From Nigrospora sphaerica (taxonomy: Eukaryota > Ascomycota > Sordariomycetes > Amphisphaeriales > Apiosporaceae), in NCBI GenBank assembly GCA_018287875.1, contig JAGVVL010000002.1, forward strand, positions 5,890,001 to 5,954,000: a stretch of 64,000 nt of DNA, read 5' to 3'. The position numbers and the translations under genes are program-made. Shown here piece by piece: positions 46,101 to 58,388 of the stretch. Numbering within the stretch: position 1 is the stretch's first letter; every line of letters starts with the position of its first letter. The notes below the pieces were generated by a model, which did no database searches, was not told where the DNA came from, and saw nothing but the letters and a program-made list of their open reading frames with translations.

Positions 46101-48041
46101 AACCACCCAACTCGGCATCGTCTCCGGCTAGTCGTCGGGCCCGTATGACCCTGCGAAGCCATCAGGCCACGGATCTTGGAAACGCCGTTGGGGCTACAGT
46201 ACGCATGCGTTTCTGCTAAAATAAGCCCATATGCTATGCGGGTGGCATTGCGGATGGCTTGCCCGTGGGTGCGGCTGCTTCAGTCAAATTCTGCCGCTTT
46301 TGACTCACATCCCCATGCCGCTCGCCCGGGCAAGCCTTGTTTGAAATAGCCGTGTCGCCTCGCTCGGGAGCCGCTGGCCTTTTGTCCTGTTTAGGCATGC
46401 AAATCACGACGATGCATATTGGCTGCAGACGGACAGCAGTCTGGCCCCGGGGCAGTTTGATGCGATTGGCTGTCCGTCCATATACCCAATAGCAAATACT
46501 CAATACTCCGGCAATATTATTTCCAGCTGAGATCTCGGCTCTGCATATGGCCTCGCCTCCTCCCGGCTGCTTCCCAGCCCGCCGACTTGCCGTCTGTACG
46601 GCCTATTTCTGTTACGAGGGATGCGTTACCCCAAGGCGAGACCACCTCTGCTTGCAGAAACTGTTATGCAGCTTTCGCCAATAGTGACCTGCACTCAACC
46701 ACGTGTGAATACGAGGCTGCTCCATATGCCCGGGCCTGGCCTCGAGACGCATGCAACGCGCCACGGGACCTCTCTGCTGTCTGTCTACCTTTGGGGAGGT
46801 TTGTACCGTCTCCGATCTTTCGTGCCGGGCCTCGCGGCGAAACGCTTCTCTCGATCGCCAGGGGTCTCCAGTTGTACTGTGTATATCAAGACCCACCGAC
46901 CGAGAGGCTCCAAGGGAGTGGAGCCGCCCGATATCCCCGGGGCAGTGCTGCGGTCCCGAGCACAAAACAGCTTGTCCCGTCCCGTGTATTAACCCTGAAC
47001 AACGGTCTGGAAGCGGTGCCTTACGGTGGCCATCCCTATGCTCCTTACGTCTCTTCCTCCACCCTCCCCTTGTGGAGCTGCTTGAGGGGGGAGATCCCCT
47101 GCCCTAGGCTTGTGGTTCTACCCGCTTCTTCTGGTACGCATGTACTTACATCAAGTACATTTCTACCTCTACGTGCTACACCCTTAGGTGCCTTCTCCCT
47201 GGTATCCAGCCGAGGACCCGATGGCCTGGATTCTCCCAGGGTATATACGGCTAGAAGGAAGGACTGCCTAGCTGATCCATTCTTACGGTCTCTATTATTA
47301 TATGAATGTAGCCGTCCCCGCCCGCGTGCTTGACCCTTTTAACCGCCGTGGTGGTGCTCTCGGCTTCTTGCATCTTTTCACTCGCTCTATCGACCTTCTA
47401 CCGGGCCGCCACTTTTCCTCCCCATTTCCACATTTCACTCGCACGCTGGCTGTGAGGTTCGGTCTCGCCGTGCTCCAAATCAGGTACGTGACTCTCGTAG
47501 TATAAACGCGAACGTTATGTGACGTGGTGGCTGACCGGGCGTAGGAAACCACAGATTTTAGGGTATTTTCCATTGGACTGACCGCCGGGAATAATACTTC
47601 GTGTTTGGATACCGGGCCAAATATTCCACCTCCAAAACCGCCTGCCAACGCCGCCGCCACGGATACAGTACGAGCCCTGTTACCTTTTTGCCGACGCGCC
47701 GGAGCAAACGACAGCGCATACCTAGACCATTCCCGGATTCGTCACGCGCCCTGTCTCCCATGCTCAAGTGGACTTGCATGCCCGTCCTCAAGTGACGACC
47801 ATTGGGAATTTTGGGGTCCCTTGCGTCGAGCTGCAGGTAGCCGCAAACACCCATCCTGTGTAGCCGCCGTATCGTGGCGGTCTCCCCACCCTCGGTTTCT
47901 CATTCCCCTCCCCTGTCTGCGTCTTTGTCAGGCGGTGGACACAGGCCGATTCAAAAACCCTCGGGTGCCCCCCGTGCCGCCTGCGAGAAGCGCCTTCCCT
48001 ATTCAGATTAGAGGTCAAGCTCGACCTCATCGTTGCCCATC
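43158..48041. other. 4.9 kb intergenic region upstream of chitin synthase
   Basis: It lies between the UPF2 stop and the chitin synthase start, both on the plus strand. Frames of up to about 250 codons exist (46.6-47.3 kb) but have mixed codon use, no domain-like pattern and no convincing start. A 45-nt polypurine run is at 46019-46063. The rightmost kilobase is pyrimidine-rich and probably holds the promoter and a long leader. Confidence 0.55.
46019..46063 (+). repeat. Polypurine tract with GAAA repeats
   Basis: 45 consecutive purines, mostly GAA and GAAA units. It lies about 2 kb upstream of the chitin synthase start. Simple sequence; no function evident. Confidence 0.9.
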
Positions 48042-50644
48042 ATGGAGTACGACATCAAAAAGATGTGGCCGGTGCAAGACGTGAGTGAGCGTCCGGGTGG
48101 GAAAAGGAGGCCGGTACATTCAGCTGACGTGCGCGCCTTTTCGAACAGATCATCTACACGTCCATTGTCGGCGTCTGTATGTTGGCAGCCGTGTTGGAAT
48201 GGTTTCTGTGGATAGCCGCATTCCTGTACTGTCTGGTCAAGGTTTTTCAGAAAGCAGAGCACTGGACCATTCGCGTTCTGGCCGTCATCATTGGTGTCCT
48301 GTTCACGCTCCTTCGGTACGTTGGCCATCCGGTGCGCCGTCGTGGAACATGCTGCTAACACCGACCTCTTACCAGTCTCATCTTCCTGCCCATCATGGTG
48401 GTCACTCTTCCACTTCCCAGCGTTATTGTCCAGTATTGGCCCAAGGATATGGTCGTCGTGCTCCAGTGGTTCGCCTTCTGGAGTTTCGCCGGCCTGCTGA
48501 CCGTGCCCTGGTTATTCTGCATCTACCAGCTTGTCACGCACCACCTGGGGAGAACGAAGAGAATTAAGCAGGTGCTGGATGAGACGTCGGCGCCTAAAGT
48601 CGTCATCGTCATGCCTTGCTACAAGGAGGATCCCGAAGTCCTCGTGACGGCCATTAATTCGGTCGTGGACTGCGACTACCCGCCCTCGTGCATCCACGTC
48701 TTTCTTTCGTTCGATGGAGACCAGGAAGACGAGCTGTATCTCAACACCATCGAAAAGCTGGGGGTGCCACTGACCCTCGAGACCTACCCCAAGAGTATCG
48801 ATGTTACCTACCGCGCTGCCCGAATCACCATCTCGAGGTTTCCGCACGGAGGCAAACGCCACTGCCAAAAGCGGTCATTCAAGCTCATCGACAAGGTATA
48901 CCAGCAGTATCTCAAGAGAAACGACAATCTTTTTATCCTTTTCATCGACTCGGACTGCATCCTGGACCGCGTCTGCCTGCAGAACTTCGTCTACGACATG
49001 GAGTTGAGTCCTGGCAACCGCCGCGATATGTTGGCGATGACGGGCGTCATTACCTCCACGACCAAATCGCACAGTGTCATCACCCTTCTGCAGGATATGG
49101 AATACATCCACGGCCAGCTGTTCGAACGCACCGTCGAGTCCGGATGTGGTGCCGTGACCTGCTTGCCAGGGGCTCTGACGATGTTGCGCTTTTCCGCCTT
49201 CCGTCGCATGGCCAAGTACTACTTTGCGGACAAGGCCGAGCAGTGTGAGGACCTGTTCGATTTCGCCAAGAGCCATCTGGGAGAAGACCGATGGCTCACG
49301 CATCTGTTCATGATTGGCGCCAAGAAGCGCTACCAGATTCAAATGTGCACGTCGGCCTTCTGCAAGACGGAAGCCGTGCAGTCGGTCCGCTCACTGATCA
49401 AGCAACGACGAAGATGGTTCCTGGGGTTCATCACGAACGAGGTGTGCATGCTGACGGATTGGCGCCTCTGGAAGCGGTACCCCATCCTTCTCACGGTCCG
49501 GTTCATGCAAAACACTATTCGCACGACGGCCCTTCTGTTCTTCATCATGCTGTTGGCCATCATCACGACGACCAAGAAGGTTGCGGATCTCCCGGTCGGT
49601 TTCATTGCCATCTCTCTGGGCCTGAACTGGCTCATGATGATCTACTTCGGCCTCAAGTTGAAGCGCTTCAAGATCTGGCTCTACCCCATGATGTTCATCC
49701 TCAACCCCTTCTTTAACTGGTATTACATGGTCTACGGCATATTCACGGCCGGCCAGCGGACATGGGGCGGCCCCAGAGCCGACGCCGCCACTGCGGATAA
49801 CAACACGACACCGCAGCAGGCCGTCGAACAGGCCGAAAATGCTGGAGACGAACTGAACATCGTGCCCGAAACCTTTATTCCCGCTGTCGAAGCCAAGGGC
49901 AAGGGCAGGGCCGTCGGAGTGCAGCGAACGAGAAGCAAGCTGCAGCCTCCGGACAAGGCCGAAGGCAAGTTTACGGCACCGGAAAAGAAGGCCGACGGAT
50001 TCTATACGCACCCCGAGGAGTCGGCCTACAGCGTCCACCTAATGAGCGACGGCCTGCCCAAGAGCAACTTCGACCTTGTCCATCGCGACTCATGGGACAG
50101 CTTCATGACGGACAGCCCGGGACCGGGCAACTCGGTCTACTTCCCCCGCCGCGTCGAGAGCATTATGGGCGAGGAGGACCGGAGGAAGTACGAGATGGCG
50201 CAGGCCAACCAATACAACTCGTGGGTGGCCAAGTCGAAGCAGTATGCGGTACCACCGACGGGCCAGGTGTACGAATTCTCCGATGTCGAGCTCGCGCGGG
50301 GCGGCTGGACCGATACCGTCGACACGGCCTATTCCGACTACGCATCGGAACCAGCCCGCCAGGGCTTCGGCAGCGGCGTCGGCAGCCGGGCCGGCTCATC
50401 GACGTCATCTCGGGACCCGTCGCCGGGCCCGTCGGCGAGCACACCCGAGCCGGGCCAGTCTTCACGACGAGCGAGCCTGGGCGTGCCGGTGAACAGCTAC
50501 CGTCCAACGCCGCGTACCGGACGGAGCCCGCTCGGACGCCAGAGTTGGATGCGGACCTCGGAAGACTCGAACCTGGAGGGCCCAGGGAGGGACGAGGGTT
50601 CGGCATCGAAGCGTTCATCACACGAGAGGGGTCCGTCCAAATGA
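48042..50644 (+). CDS. Chitin synthase, probable class VII
   Basis: Predicted 824 aa membrane enzyme that polymerises UDP-GlcNAc into chitin at the plasma membrane. Exons are 48042-48080, 48149-48315 and 48376-50644; introns are 68 and 60 nt, the second with a GCTAAC branch site. The N-terminus (MEYDIKKMWPVQD) leads into three hydrophobic segments. The GT2 core starts near residue 145 (VVIVMPCYKEDPEVL), with the acidic FIDSDC site near 260, LPGALTMLR, GEDR near 373 and the diagnostic QRRRW at about 412-416. Further C-terminal membrane spans follow to about 540. The last 280 residues are a disordered Ser/Pro/Gly-rich cytosolic tail. No myosin motor, cytochrome b5-like or DEK domain is present, which with the short length points to class VII rather than V or VI. 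The class is inferred from size and motifs. Confidence 0.88.
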
Positions 50645-53600
50645 GCTTATGCGCTCGGCTGACACGACCGGACCCTTGTGTGGGTTTCGGTTGGTATCCT
50701 GGTTTGTGGTCTATGCATAACTTGGCATATAAGGAGCGATGAGCGTGCATACATGAACGGCGCATTGGCGGCAAAAAGTAAACAGCATTCTGCAGGAGCA
50801 TCGACTGGTACCTGTTCATGTTTGGGATGGATAGGGGGGGGGGTATTCGACGAAAGGCGCGTAACTCTCCTTTGCGCAAATATAGACGATATAATTCTTT
50901 TTTCTAACAGATTACACAATCTACGATTTACGTTCGCACTCCTTACCCTCAGTCTTTGACCTCTTGAATAACATCTAAGCGCCCGCCTGACATAAGATGA
51001 ACAGATTTTCTCAGACTCCTTCCCGGCAACCCGGGTGCCCCACCCCCGGGGCCATTGCCGGGATCGGGAGGGCCGCCGGCCCTCGGCGAACAGCTCGACG
51101 CCCCGGTCGGGCACGCCGTTCACCCGCGGGCGGTCCTCGACTGCCGTGATGTGGAGGGGAATGCCGGCCGCATTCCCGTCGGTGCAATATGTCACCGCCG
51201 ACCCTGACCGTGCCGGGCTCGTTGCTGAGCTGGAGCGTGATGTGGTTGTGCGCCGGCACGTACGACGCCATCTTCACGCCCATTCGCGCCTCGCGCAGCG
51301 TTACAAACGAGGTTTTGTTGGCTCTGGCGAGAAAACGGTCAGTCAAGGAGGAGACATGATATGGCGACGGAGAGTCGAAAGCCGGTGGCCGAGGATGGAT
51401 TATAAGGGGCCACCGCATCGGGCCCGACTTATATGGATATGCGGATAAAGCGGGGAAAGGAGGCCGGGGATCGCAGCGAGCTTTCAAAGGCTCCTGGGGC
51501 CGGTTTGGTAAGAGCAGTGCTCAGACTACAGGACTATCGAGGGTGTCGTCGCAATCGCGTTCTCCCTTCCCGGATAAGTACCCGTCATCGTTACCTATTC
51601 TTCTTGGAGGAATTGCAGTAATGAATCACACCACGACAGGTATTTTGCGCGGGGACACAAGGGGTGGTGGCGTGACGGCAGCGCGGTAGACGCCACAACT
51701 CCGAACTTCCGGCTCTCACATGGGCGCGGGATGAAGCCTTTTGTCAGATCCGGATTTGGACGCCGTCGAGACTCAAAGGACGGGGCCGTCGACGAGCTCG
51801 GCCAGGCGTCAGAGACGTACTCTCAGCACAAGGGAGACTGTCACTATCATTTTCTCTGTATCAACCTAGATTTTGCAAGAAGTAGCCGAGGCGACGCACT
51901 GAAGTATGTTACGGACACACTCAGACATAGGAAGAACTGTTCCTCAGCCGCGGCTGGGGCTCTTGTACGGAACAGCGGGGTCAGAACTTCTAGTCATGAT
52001 AGAAACGGACTAAGATACAGAATCTTAAATCATAAGCAGTGCTATAATGGGCAGACGAGAGCCTTCGGGGCGTTGGCCATCTCAAAAAAGGGCCTTCTTC
52101 GCAATCAAGGCGGACAAGCACCCCGGCAAAAGCGGACGACAGCCCAGGGCAAAGAGGTTCCTACTGGAAAAGCCTTACTCGTGCGATGATGACCAGCAAA
52201 TATTGTCTGGATCTCGGGCAGCATAGGCTCCATAGACTTTATACCGTGTTATATTTCCATATGGCGCGGGCGGGCGGACTCGGTGTGAGTGGTATTCTTT
52301 GAAGATGGGTCTGCCGTGTCCACAAGAAGCTTTGGGTGAGTACATTTCGATATAAGTGCAAACTAGATGCGTGGCATAGTGAGGTACATCCTGTGAGTAT
52401 CTATGGCAGTGGCGGTGGCGGAGGCTGAACCTTCCGCACCAGCAGGACTCCCTCGATACCTTTTTGAGGATCGGGTATAGTTTCCCCAAAACGCCATGTT
52501 CTTTCTGTTCTATGCGGCCATATCCTGGTTGACGTCGGCCCGTTCCCCGATTAAGTAAAATATGTACTCGTGGCGTGCCACCCGTGCATCATGTGTTGAT
52601 CTGTTGTCTCGGCTACGGAAACGAACAAGCTTCAGCGCCGACTGGAATGATTCAAACCCAGCCAGTCAGTAATCACTCAATGAGTCGACAGTGAGCAGCA
52701 GCACCAAGAAAAACCGAATGCTTTCGCAGTAGATGTGGGAAGAAACAACGGGAACCTCCTTGCGGATGCCACGTTCAAGACGTTGCGGGCGCTCGTCCCA
52801 GCCGAGCGGCTCGCCTCGACAACTGCGAATAGTATGGTCTGTAAGTAATTTGTTTCCCTGCGGGCCGAAGTTGGAGGAAAGCCCCTTGCCAAACTCCCGG
52901 TACTGTTAAGTACCTCTTCTTGCCTGGCCGTTTGTTTGTGATTAAAATGGGATGCCACCGCTTTACGGCGCAAGTCACCTCGAGGTGCTCCAGAGCTATG
53001 TAAAGCATGTACATGTAAATATTGACGACCAGCCTCTGGCGCTGCCAGGTAATCTTGGTCCAACAATGGGTACGCCTGGCAACCGGGAAGCTGTTTGATC
53101 TGTTTACCGGAGGATGGGTGCGGGTACCTTATATAAAACAAGGAGGCTAGTGAACAGTTGCACAGATCGATATGCCGGTGACTTGTACAATTAGTTGACA
53201 AGACACGCGATGGGTGGAGAGAACCTTCTTCTACCTTGACGAGCTGCAGGCTCGTCGATTACCTACGCCATTCCCTGATACTCACACAGTAGACCCCTTA
53301 CAAGAAGCTAGTTCGGCTCCCAATACCTTTAGACCTTCCCCTTTTACTTCCCTCGACCGAAGTAGGCCTCCTATGTAGCTCGTAGCGGAAGGCTGTCTAA
53401 ACTTTGGTCGGCCCAATTGAGGACCTTTTTTGCTTTGGTGGGTTGGCGGGGCAGCTCAACCTTCGGCGCAGGAGGTACACCACACTTACAGTATCATCAC
53501 TTTAGGATGTTGACTGGCTCTTACTGGGGCTGACCGTTGCCGCTGTCACTGCCGCTGCCGCCGCCGCACTGCCGTGCCTGTCAGAGGAGGGCACAAACAA

Positions 53601-54258
53601 AGTACATGTATTGATTTACATTATCAAGTCAAGTTGTTGATCTATGCATTGATGTATGTACGTTCGTAATGGCCGCGCCGAGATAAGCCATCCTTCCATC
53701 CAATTGCGGCAGTTTTTTCGTCGGCCTTCTACCTCCCAAGAAAGCTCCAGCTGAGGGTCCCGCCATCGCATCCCACATCCATCCCACCACATACATCCAT
53801 CCCACTAATCGCGCTCCGAACGGCCAGGCACTTTCCCTTCCGCCTAGGTCGCGCCATCTTCCCGTCTTGTTTGCTCGTTTGATACCCCTCGTTGCGCTGC
53901 GGTTGCAAAGAAGTGGAAGCCTTGCCTTCTATCCTACTACTTCTTACAGAGTGCCCAGCTTCAACTTCCCTGCTGCATCCACTGCAGTTCCGACGGCGCA
54001 TTGCAGCGAGTGCAGTCGTCGCTTCCTCCCGTCGCATCGTAACCCGCCATCCACCCGAATTCTCTGGCTCGTTCCCCTCACTGCTACTGCTACGCCTTCA
54101 GCACCACCACCACTACCACCACCACCCCGACCACCTCTCCCATCGTCACAGGTGGTACAAAGACACACAGCGACAACGCACCCGCCCTTCCATCGCTCCA
54201 CCTCCACCCGCCCACGCACCACCGGCACCCACCCACAGCCTAGGGACCAGACCAAATA
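50645..54258. other. Intergenic region with one doubtful coding patch
   Basis: 3.6 kb between chitin synthase and the Ran-binding protein gene. Apart from the patch at 51066-51322, frames such as 51731-52189 (+) and 52677-53201 (-) lack conserved-looking motifs and the GC-rich third positions of the real genes here. The last 400 bp are C- and CAC-rich and probably form the 5' UTR of the Ran-binding protein gene. Confidence 0.5.
51066..51322 (-). CDS. Possible unrecognised gene fragment or pseudogene
   Basis: Two adjacent minus-strand stretches in different frames show the strong G/C third-position bias of real exons. The first (51322 to about 51200) reads ANKTSFVTLREARMGVKMA and SYVPAHNHITLQLSNEPGTV; the second (about 51183 to 51070) reads TDGNAAGIPLHITAVEDRPR and VNGVPDRGVELFAEG. 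A branch-like CTGAC and a CCAG acceptor lie directly before the first stretch. A frame change is needed near 51190, through an intron or a mutation. No family was recognised and no convincing start exon was found; ATGs at 51418 and within the first stretch are options. It could be a short secreted or beta-rich protein, a decayed remnant, or a composition artefact. Confidence 0.3.
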
Positions 54259-55874
54259 ATGGCCGACCAAGGCGCAAACCAGCCCACAGCCGGCCAGCCC
54301 AGTCCCGCGCCCTCTGAACTCGACCGCCCACCCGTCAAATCCTCTTTGGCCGAGGACCCCGACACTGCGGCCGCGCGCAAAGAGTTCCGGAACACTGCCA
54401 TATCCGAGCGCCCCAGCTTGTCCTTCGACGCCGCCCCCGGCCGTGCTGATACGCCCGATCAGACCGACAAGATGAAGGACCACATCTCCTCCCCTAAGAA
54501 GAAGCGAGCCCACGACGAGGTCGACGAGAACAAAGAGCAACCCCATGATGCAAACGGCGACGTCTCCCCGCTCGGCGCCGACGCCGCCGTCAGCCGAACC
54601 AACCGATCGGAGCCCGAGAAGAAGCGCCCCAGGGATGTTTCTAGCGAGATCAAGCCGGCCGCTGATGCCGACAAGCCTGCCGTACGTCTGCCTTTCCTCT
54701 TTTCCGTCTTCTATGCCGCTGCCCTCCGTCATCATCGAAGCTGACCGCGCCCAGGACTCTGACAAGTCGGATACCGACGCCAAGGCCGCGGCCGATAAGC
54801 CCAAGGCCACCTCCAACGCGGCTTTCAGCAGCTCTGGCTTGTCGGGCTTTGCCAGCCAAGCATCGCCCTTCCTCCAAGCAGCTGGATCGCAGCCTCTCAC
54901 CTCATTTGCCAGTCCTTCGGGCTCGGTATCGCCCTTCGGCGCCATGTTGGGATCCAAGCCCGAAGCGACGACGGGCTCGGTGTTCGGCAGCGGCGGCCAG
55001 GCCAACGGATCCTCGCCATTCGGACAGGTCGGCGGCGCGTCCAAGCCCTTCGGCGGCAGCGCTTTTGGCTCGGGTCTTGGCGGCGGCCTGACGGGCCTGG
55101 CGTCCGGCGCCAAGTTGACGTCTTTTGGCACCCCCGGAGAGTCCTTCAAGGGGGGGAAGCCGGCAAAGCCTTTCGGCGCCCCGGAGAGCGATGCTGAATC
55201 GGACGAGGAGGACGGCGGCGACGGCGACGCCAAGGCCGGCGACGAGGAAAAGCAAGACAGGGACGAGAAAGAAGGCGAGGACGACAGGAAAAAGGTGAAA
55301 CTGCAGAAGAGTGAGCCGCCCCCTCCTGACCATGTTAGTACGCACGCACTAACCCTTTGCTTTCCAGCCAATGTAGACGATGGTGAGGCGGGCGAGGCCA
55401 CTATCCTCCAGGTTCGCGCGCGGATCTATTTTCTCGACAAGAGTTCCGAGCCTGCGGCTTGGAAGGAACGCGGGGCCGGAAACCTCAAGCTTAACGTACC
55501 GGAGGCCTGCGTCGATTTGGACGACAGTGGCGTGCCCATCCCCGGATCATTTGACGCGTCGGCCCTTGATGACGCCGACAACAAGACGGTTCGCCTCATC
55601 ATGCGCCAGGATGCTACCCACCGTCTTCTCCTGAACAGCGTCGTCGTGCCTGCCATGGTGTTCTCGGAGAAGCCCACCAACAAGACCATTTGCGTGCTCT
55701 TCACTGCCATTGAGGACAAGGGCGAACCCGTCAGCATCCAGCTCAAGGTACGTCGGACATTGCGAGGCATGCCCGACACCACGCGCTAACAGACGGCCCT
55801 AGATGAACCCCGGGAATGCTAAGAACTTCCTTAACGAGATCGGAAAGATCCAGCGTGAGCTTCAATCGAACTAG
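54259..55874 (+). CDS. yrb2: Ran-binding protein, YRB2/RanBP3 type
   Basis: Predicted 476 aa nuclear protein. Exons are 54259-54681, 54755-55310, 55368-55747 and 55803-55874; introns are 73, 57 and 55 nt. The N-terminal half is charged and disordered, with basic nuclear-localisation-like clusters (PKKKRAHDE, EKKRPRD). A Gly/Ser-rich region with several FG dipeptides (SPFGAML, SVFGSG, SPFGQV, SAFGSG) recalls nucleoporins. An acidic stretch comes next, then a C-terminal RanBD (about 330-475) with the hallmark WKERGAGNLKLNV and a TNKTICVLFTAIEDKG segment. In yeast Yrb2 acts with Crm1 in nuclear export. The 57 nt intron is a multiple of three and stop-free, but has a GTGAGC donor, CACTAAC branch site and TTTCCAG acceptor, so it was treated as real. 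Confidence 0.88.
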
Positions 55875-56797
55875 AAGTTCGATGATGCGTCAGCTGCCGG
55901 CCTTCGCTCACCTGTCCCCGTCGCGACGCCACCCGGACCCGTCCCGGAAGTCTCGGGCTGGATTCGAGAGTCGGGACACCCGGGCGACCATCTGCACGTG
56001 AAAGAAGACTTCGACGCAGTCAAGACTGATAGTAGCTCTACTGAAATACCAACACGTGCGCGGCACAGTTCCTCTCACGACTCTGCCCACGTCTCCCAGC
56101 ATCGGTCCTTTGCTGAGGACAGCGATGAAACTTGTTTTTCTTCTTGCCGGAGCCCTAATGGCTCTGGAATCATATCACCGCAGAAAGATGGGGGACCCGC
56201 TGCGGAACCCCAGGAGGAAATACGTCCACTACGAAAATCGGACGCCGGCACAAACCTGGACGCCGGGACCCAAGAGTGGCGCGGACCGTGGGGTGCCCAG
56301 GGGCATCCCCGGGGCCCATGAGGACCGGGACTAAAAGCGAGAATGACCAAAATTTTGTTCAAGAAGTTGGAGGAGCCCAGAGATACCCTATAATCATGAT
56401 GCGACGACGCGCACGGCCGACGGAGAAGGTTGCCGGCGAGGATAGGCCGCCCGGATGCTTGAGCACTGAGCGAGCCTCGCTCTACATACGGAACCGGTTC
56501 AAACTTGTCTAAGTCAAGGGCGGGTGGTCTGCAATTCCTGGCATATAGAGTTCTGTTGGCCGTGTTTTGATATCTGCCAACCCCTTAGACTCCCATAAGC
56601 AGCAACATTGTACGTTTTACATACTAATGCTAGAGTCAAGTATCGACACGACGGGGGCCTGTTCAGCAAGCGACGCATTTTTCCATATTCAGCGTGGCCA
56701 TTTTCCGGCAGGACGCGATCCAGCGGCCCTGCTGGTCCTGGCTACCCTTCCCATCTCCAGCGCTGCTGTAACTTCGGCGGCCACAAGGGCCCCGAGG
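55875..56797. other. Convergent intergenic region
   Basis: About 0.9 kb between the 3' ends of the Ran-binding protein gene (+) and the rhodopsin-domain gene (-). One short plus-strand frame starting near 56126 has a hydrophobic N-terminus, but no cysteines, no conserved motif and a position inside a likely 3' UTR; it is not annotated as a gene. Confidence 0.5.
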
Positions 56798-58388
56798 TCA
56801 GCGGCGCCTTTCACAGGGCATGTTTCCGTCGTGAGTTTCTTCCTGTCCTGGTGTACCCTCGGTTGTCGCTTCACGCACTACAGTGTAGTCGCGGGTGATT
56901 ATGATGGCGCCGCCGGGGTGAGTGGACGCGGGCGATGGGCAGTCCTGCAGTATAATATCCTCGTCATCTCCTTGCTTATCCCGCGGAGGATTGCCGATGC
57001 AAAACAGAGTGCGCTCGCTTCGGGTTCGCTTGGACCGGCTCCTAGTTCTCGAGGAGGCGACCCGACCGCGGTCGCTAAGCCGTTGGCCCGACCGCTGGAG
57101 ACTGCCTGTGGCCTGGTCGAGGATTGGCTTGAGCGAGGGGATACAGGAGGCCGCGATGATGGCATTGCCCTCGATGCTGCGTTGTCTGTGTGAGTATCGC
57201 GAGATGGGCCGGGCCGTCTCGACGGGCCGACGACGCAGTGCGGCTTACCACGTCCACTTCGCCACATCGGCCGTATCATCTACCGTTCCCCCTTCAGCCT
57301 CTCGTTTTCTTCGGCGATGGAGACAGGCTCGGGCACCTACAGGTGAAATCCGGGCTTCGAAGTTTTGGTATACTGCAGCACTTGACCATGGAGATTGCTG
57401 TCGCCCTGTCATCGCCGGGGGTTAGGGGCAAGCCGGGAAAGCGAGCAAATAACGAAGACAGGCCCCCTTACAGAATGCCAAACCCCAACGAGACGCTGAT
57501 GGCCAAGCGCTTTTGGGAACTCAAACGCAGCTTCCACACGACGGCGGCCGGATACAGGGAGAGGTACAAGTCGGTAACTGCTGAAAAGGCTGTGTCGGCG
57601 CATCCTCGGCGTCAGCCAGCTGCGGTTGTCGGGCCACCGTATTTTTTTTTTTCGAAAGGGTGGGGGCTGGGAGTGTGCGGGATACTGATGGGGGGGAAGG
57701 GGGAGTGGAGAGACGCACCACCGCCGTAGATGCCGAAAAGGACGTTGGTCTCGGGGCTCTCGTAGAGGCCGCGGTCGTCGAGGCGGGTGGTGGCGAGGCG
57801 CACGGCGGCGACGGCGAGGAGCTGGGCGAGGCAGACGGCGGCGACGGCCCAGAGGAAGAGGGCGTGGGCGCGGCCGGGGTTGAGGACGCGCGTGAGGAAG
57901 GCGACGGCGGCCAGCTTGGGCACGCCGTACGACAGGATGCCGAAGGCGAAGCCCGCGAGCGTCAGCTCGAGCGCCGCCCCGCGCTCCGCCGCGCCGAGCT
58001 GCCCCGACGGCCGCCCCATGCCCGCCCGCACCGCCAGGACCTCGAGGACCACCTGGACCCACGCGACGACCTATCCGCCGGGGGGGAGATGAGCCGAACG
58101 GCCACCCCCGCCCGTCGTGTCAGTGGAGGGCGTTTGGTGGACATGTTCGGGAAGGGGGCCGGGGGATATGTAAAAGAGAGGGGGGAAAGGGGAGGGATCA
58201 AGACGACGACGCACCACGGATGCCACAATAAGGTAGTCGTCGGCATGGAGTCTACCCAGGATCACGCCCCGCGCGTACAACCTGGCCAGGGCGAAGAAGG
58301 TGCCACTGGCAGTCACGCTGCATATTACCATGACAATGTACGGGCCACGGTCAGGCGAATCCCTTGGCCAAATCAACGAACCGTCCAT
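56798..58388 (-). CDS. Seven-span integral membrane protein, fungal rhodopsin/PTH11-like family
   Basis: Predicted 372 aa. Six exons: 58388-58215, 58070-57719, 57589-57472, 57405-57341, 57279-57249 and 57176-56798. Every junction keeps the frame. The start is MDGSLIWPRDSPDRG, and seven hydrophobic helices follow. Landmarks are ARLYARG after helix 1, DDYLIVAS opening helix 2, LSYGVPKLAAVAFLTRVL, FSAVTDLYLSLYPA, and the late PDFTYDTADVAKWT, IEGNAIIAASCIPSLKP. The charged C-terminal tail (SRTRSRSKRTRSE) ends with an IIITRDYTVVRE element seen in many members. The family includes PTH11-like GPCR candidates; most have no known ligand. The extracellular CFEM domain of Pth11 itself is missing. The last acceptor was set at AACGCAG because the nearer ACACAG would create a stop. 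An upstream in-frame ATG (58496) is less likely. Confidence 0.82.

Noticed and set aside
46587..47333. 248-codon plus-strand open frame upstream of the chitin synthase
   Set aside because: It does not begin with a convincing ATG context, has mixed codon use, shows no domain-like hydrophobic pattern or motif, and is likely open by chance in GC-rich DNA.
51731..52189. 152-codon plus-strand frame
   Set aside because: Third positions lack the G/C bias of the real genes here. No motif or homologous family is recognised.
56126..56334. Possible small secreted protein with a hydrophobic N-terminus
   Set aside because: It lies in the 3' region between two convergent genes, lacks cysteines and a clean signal-peptidase site, and the rest is low-complexity Gly/Pro/Arg.
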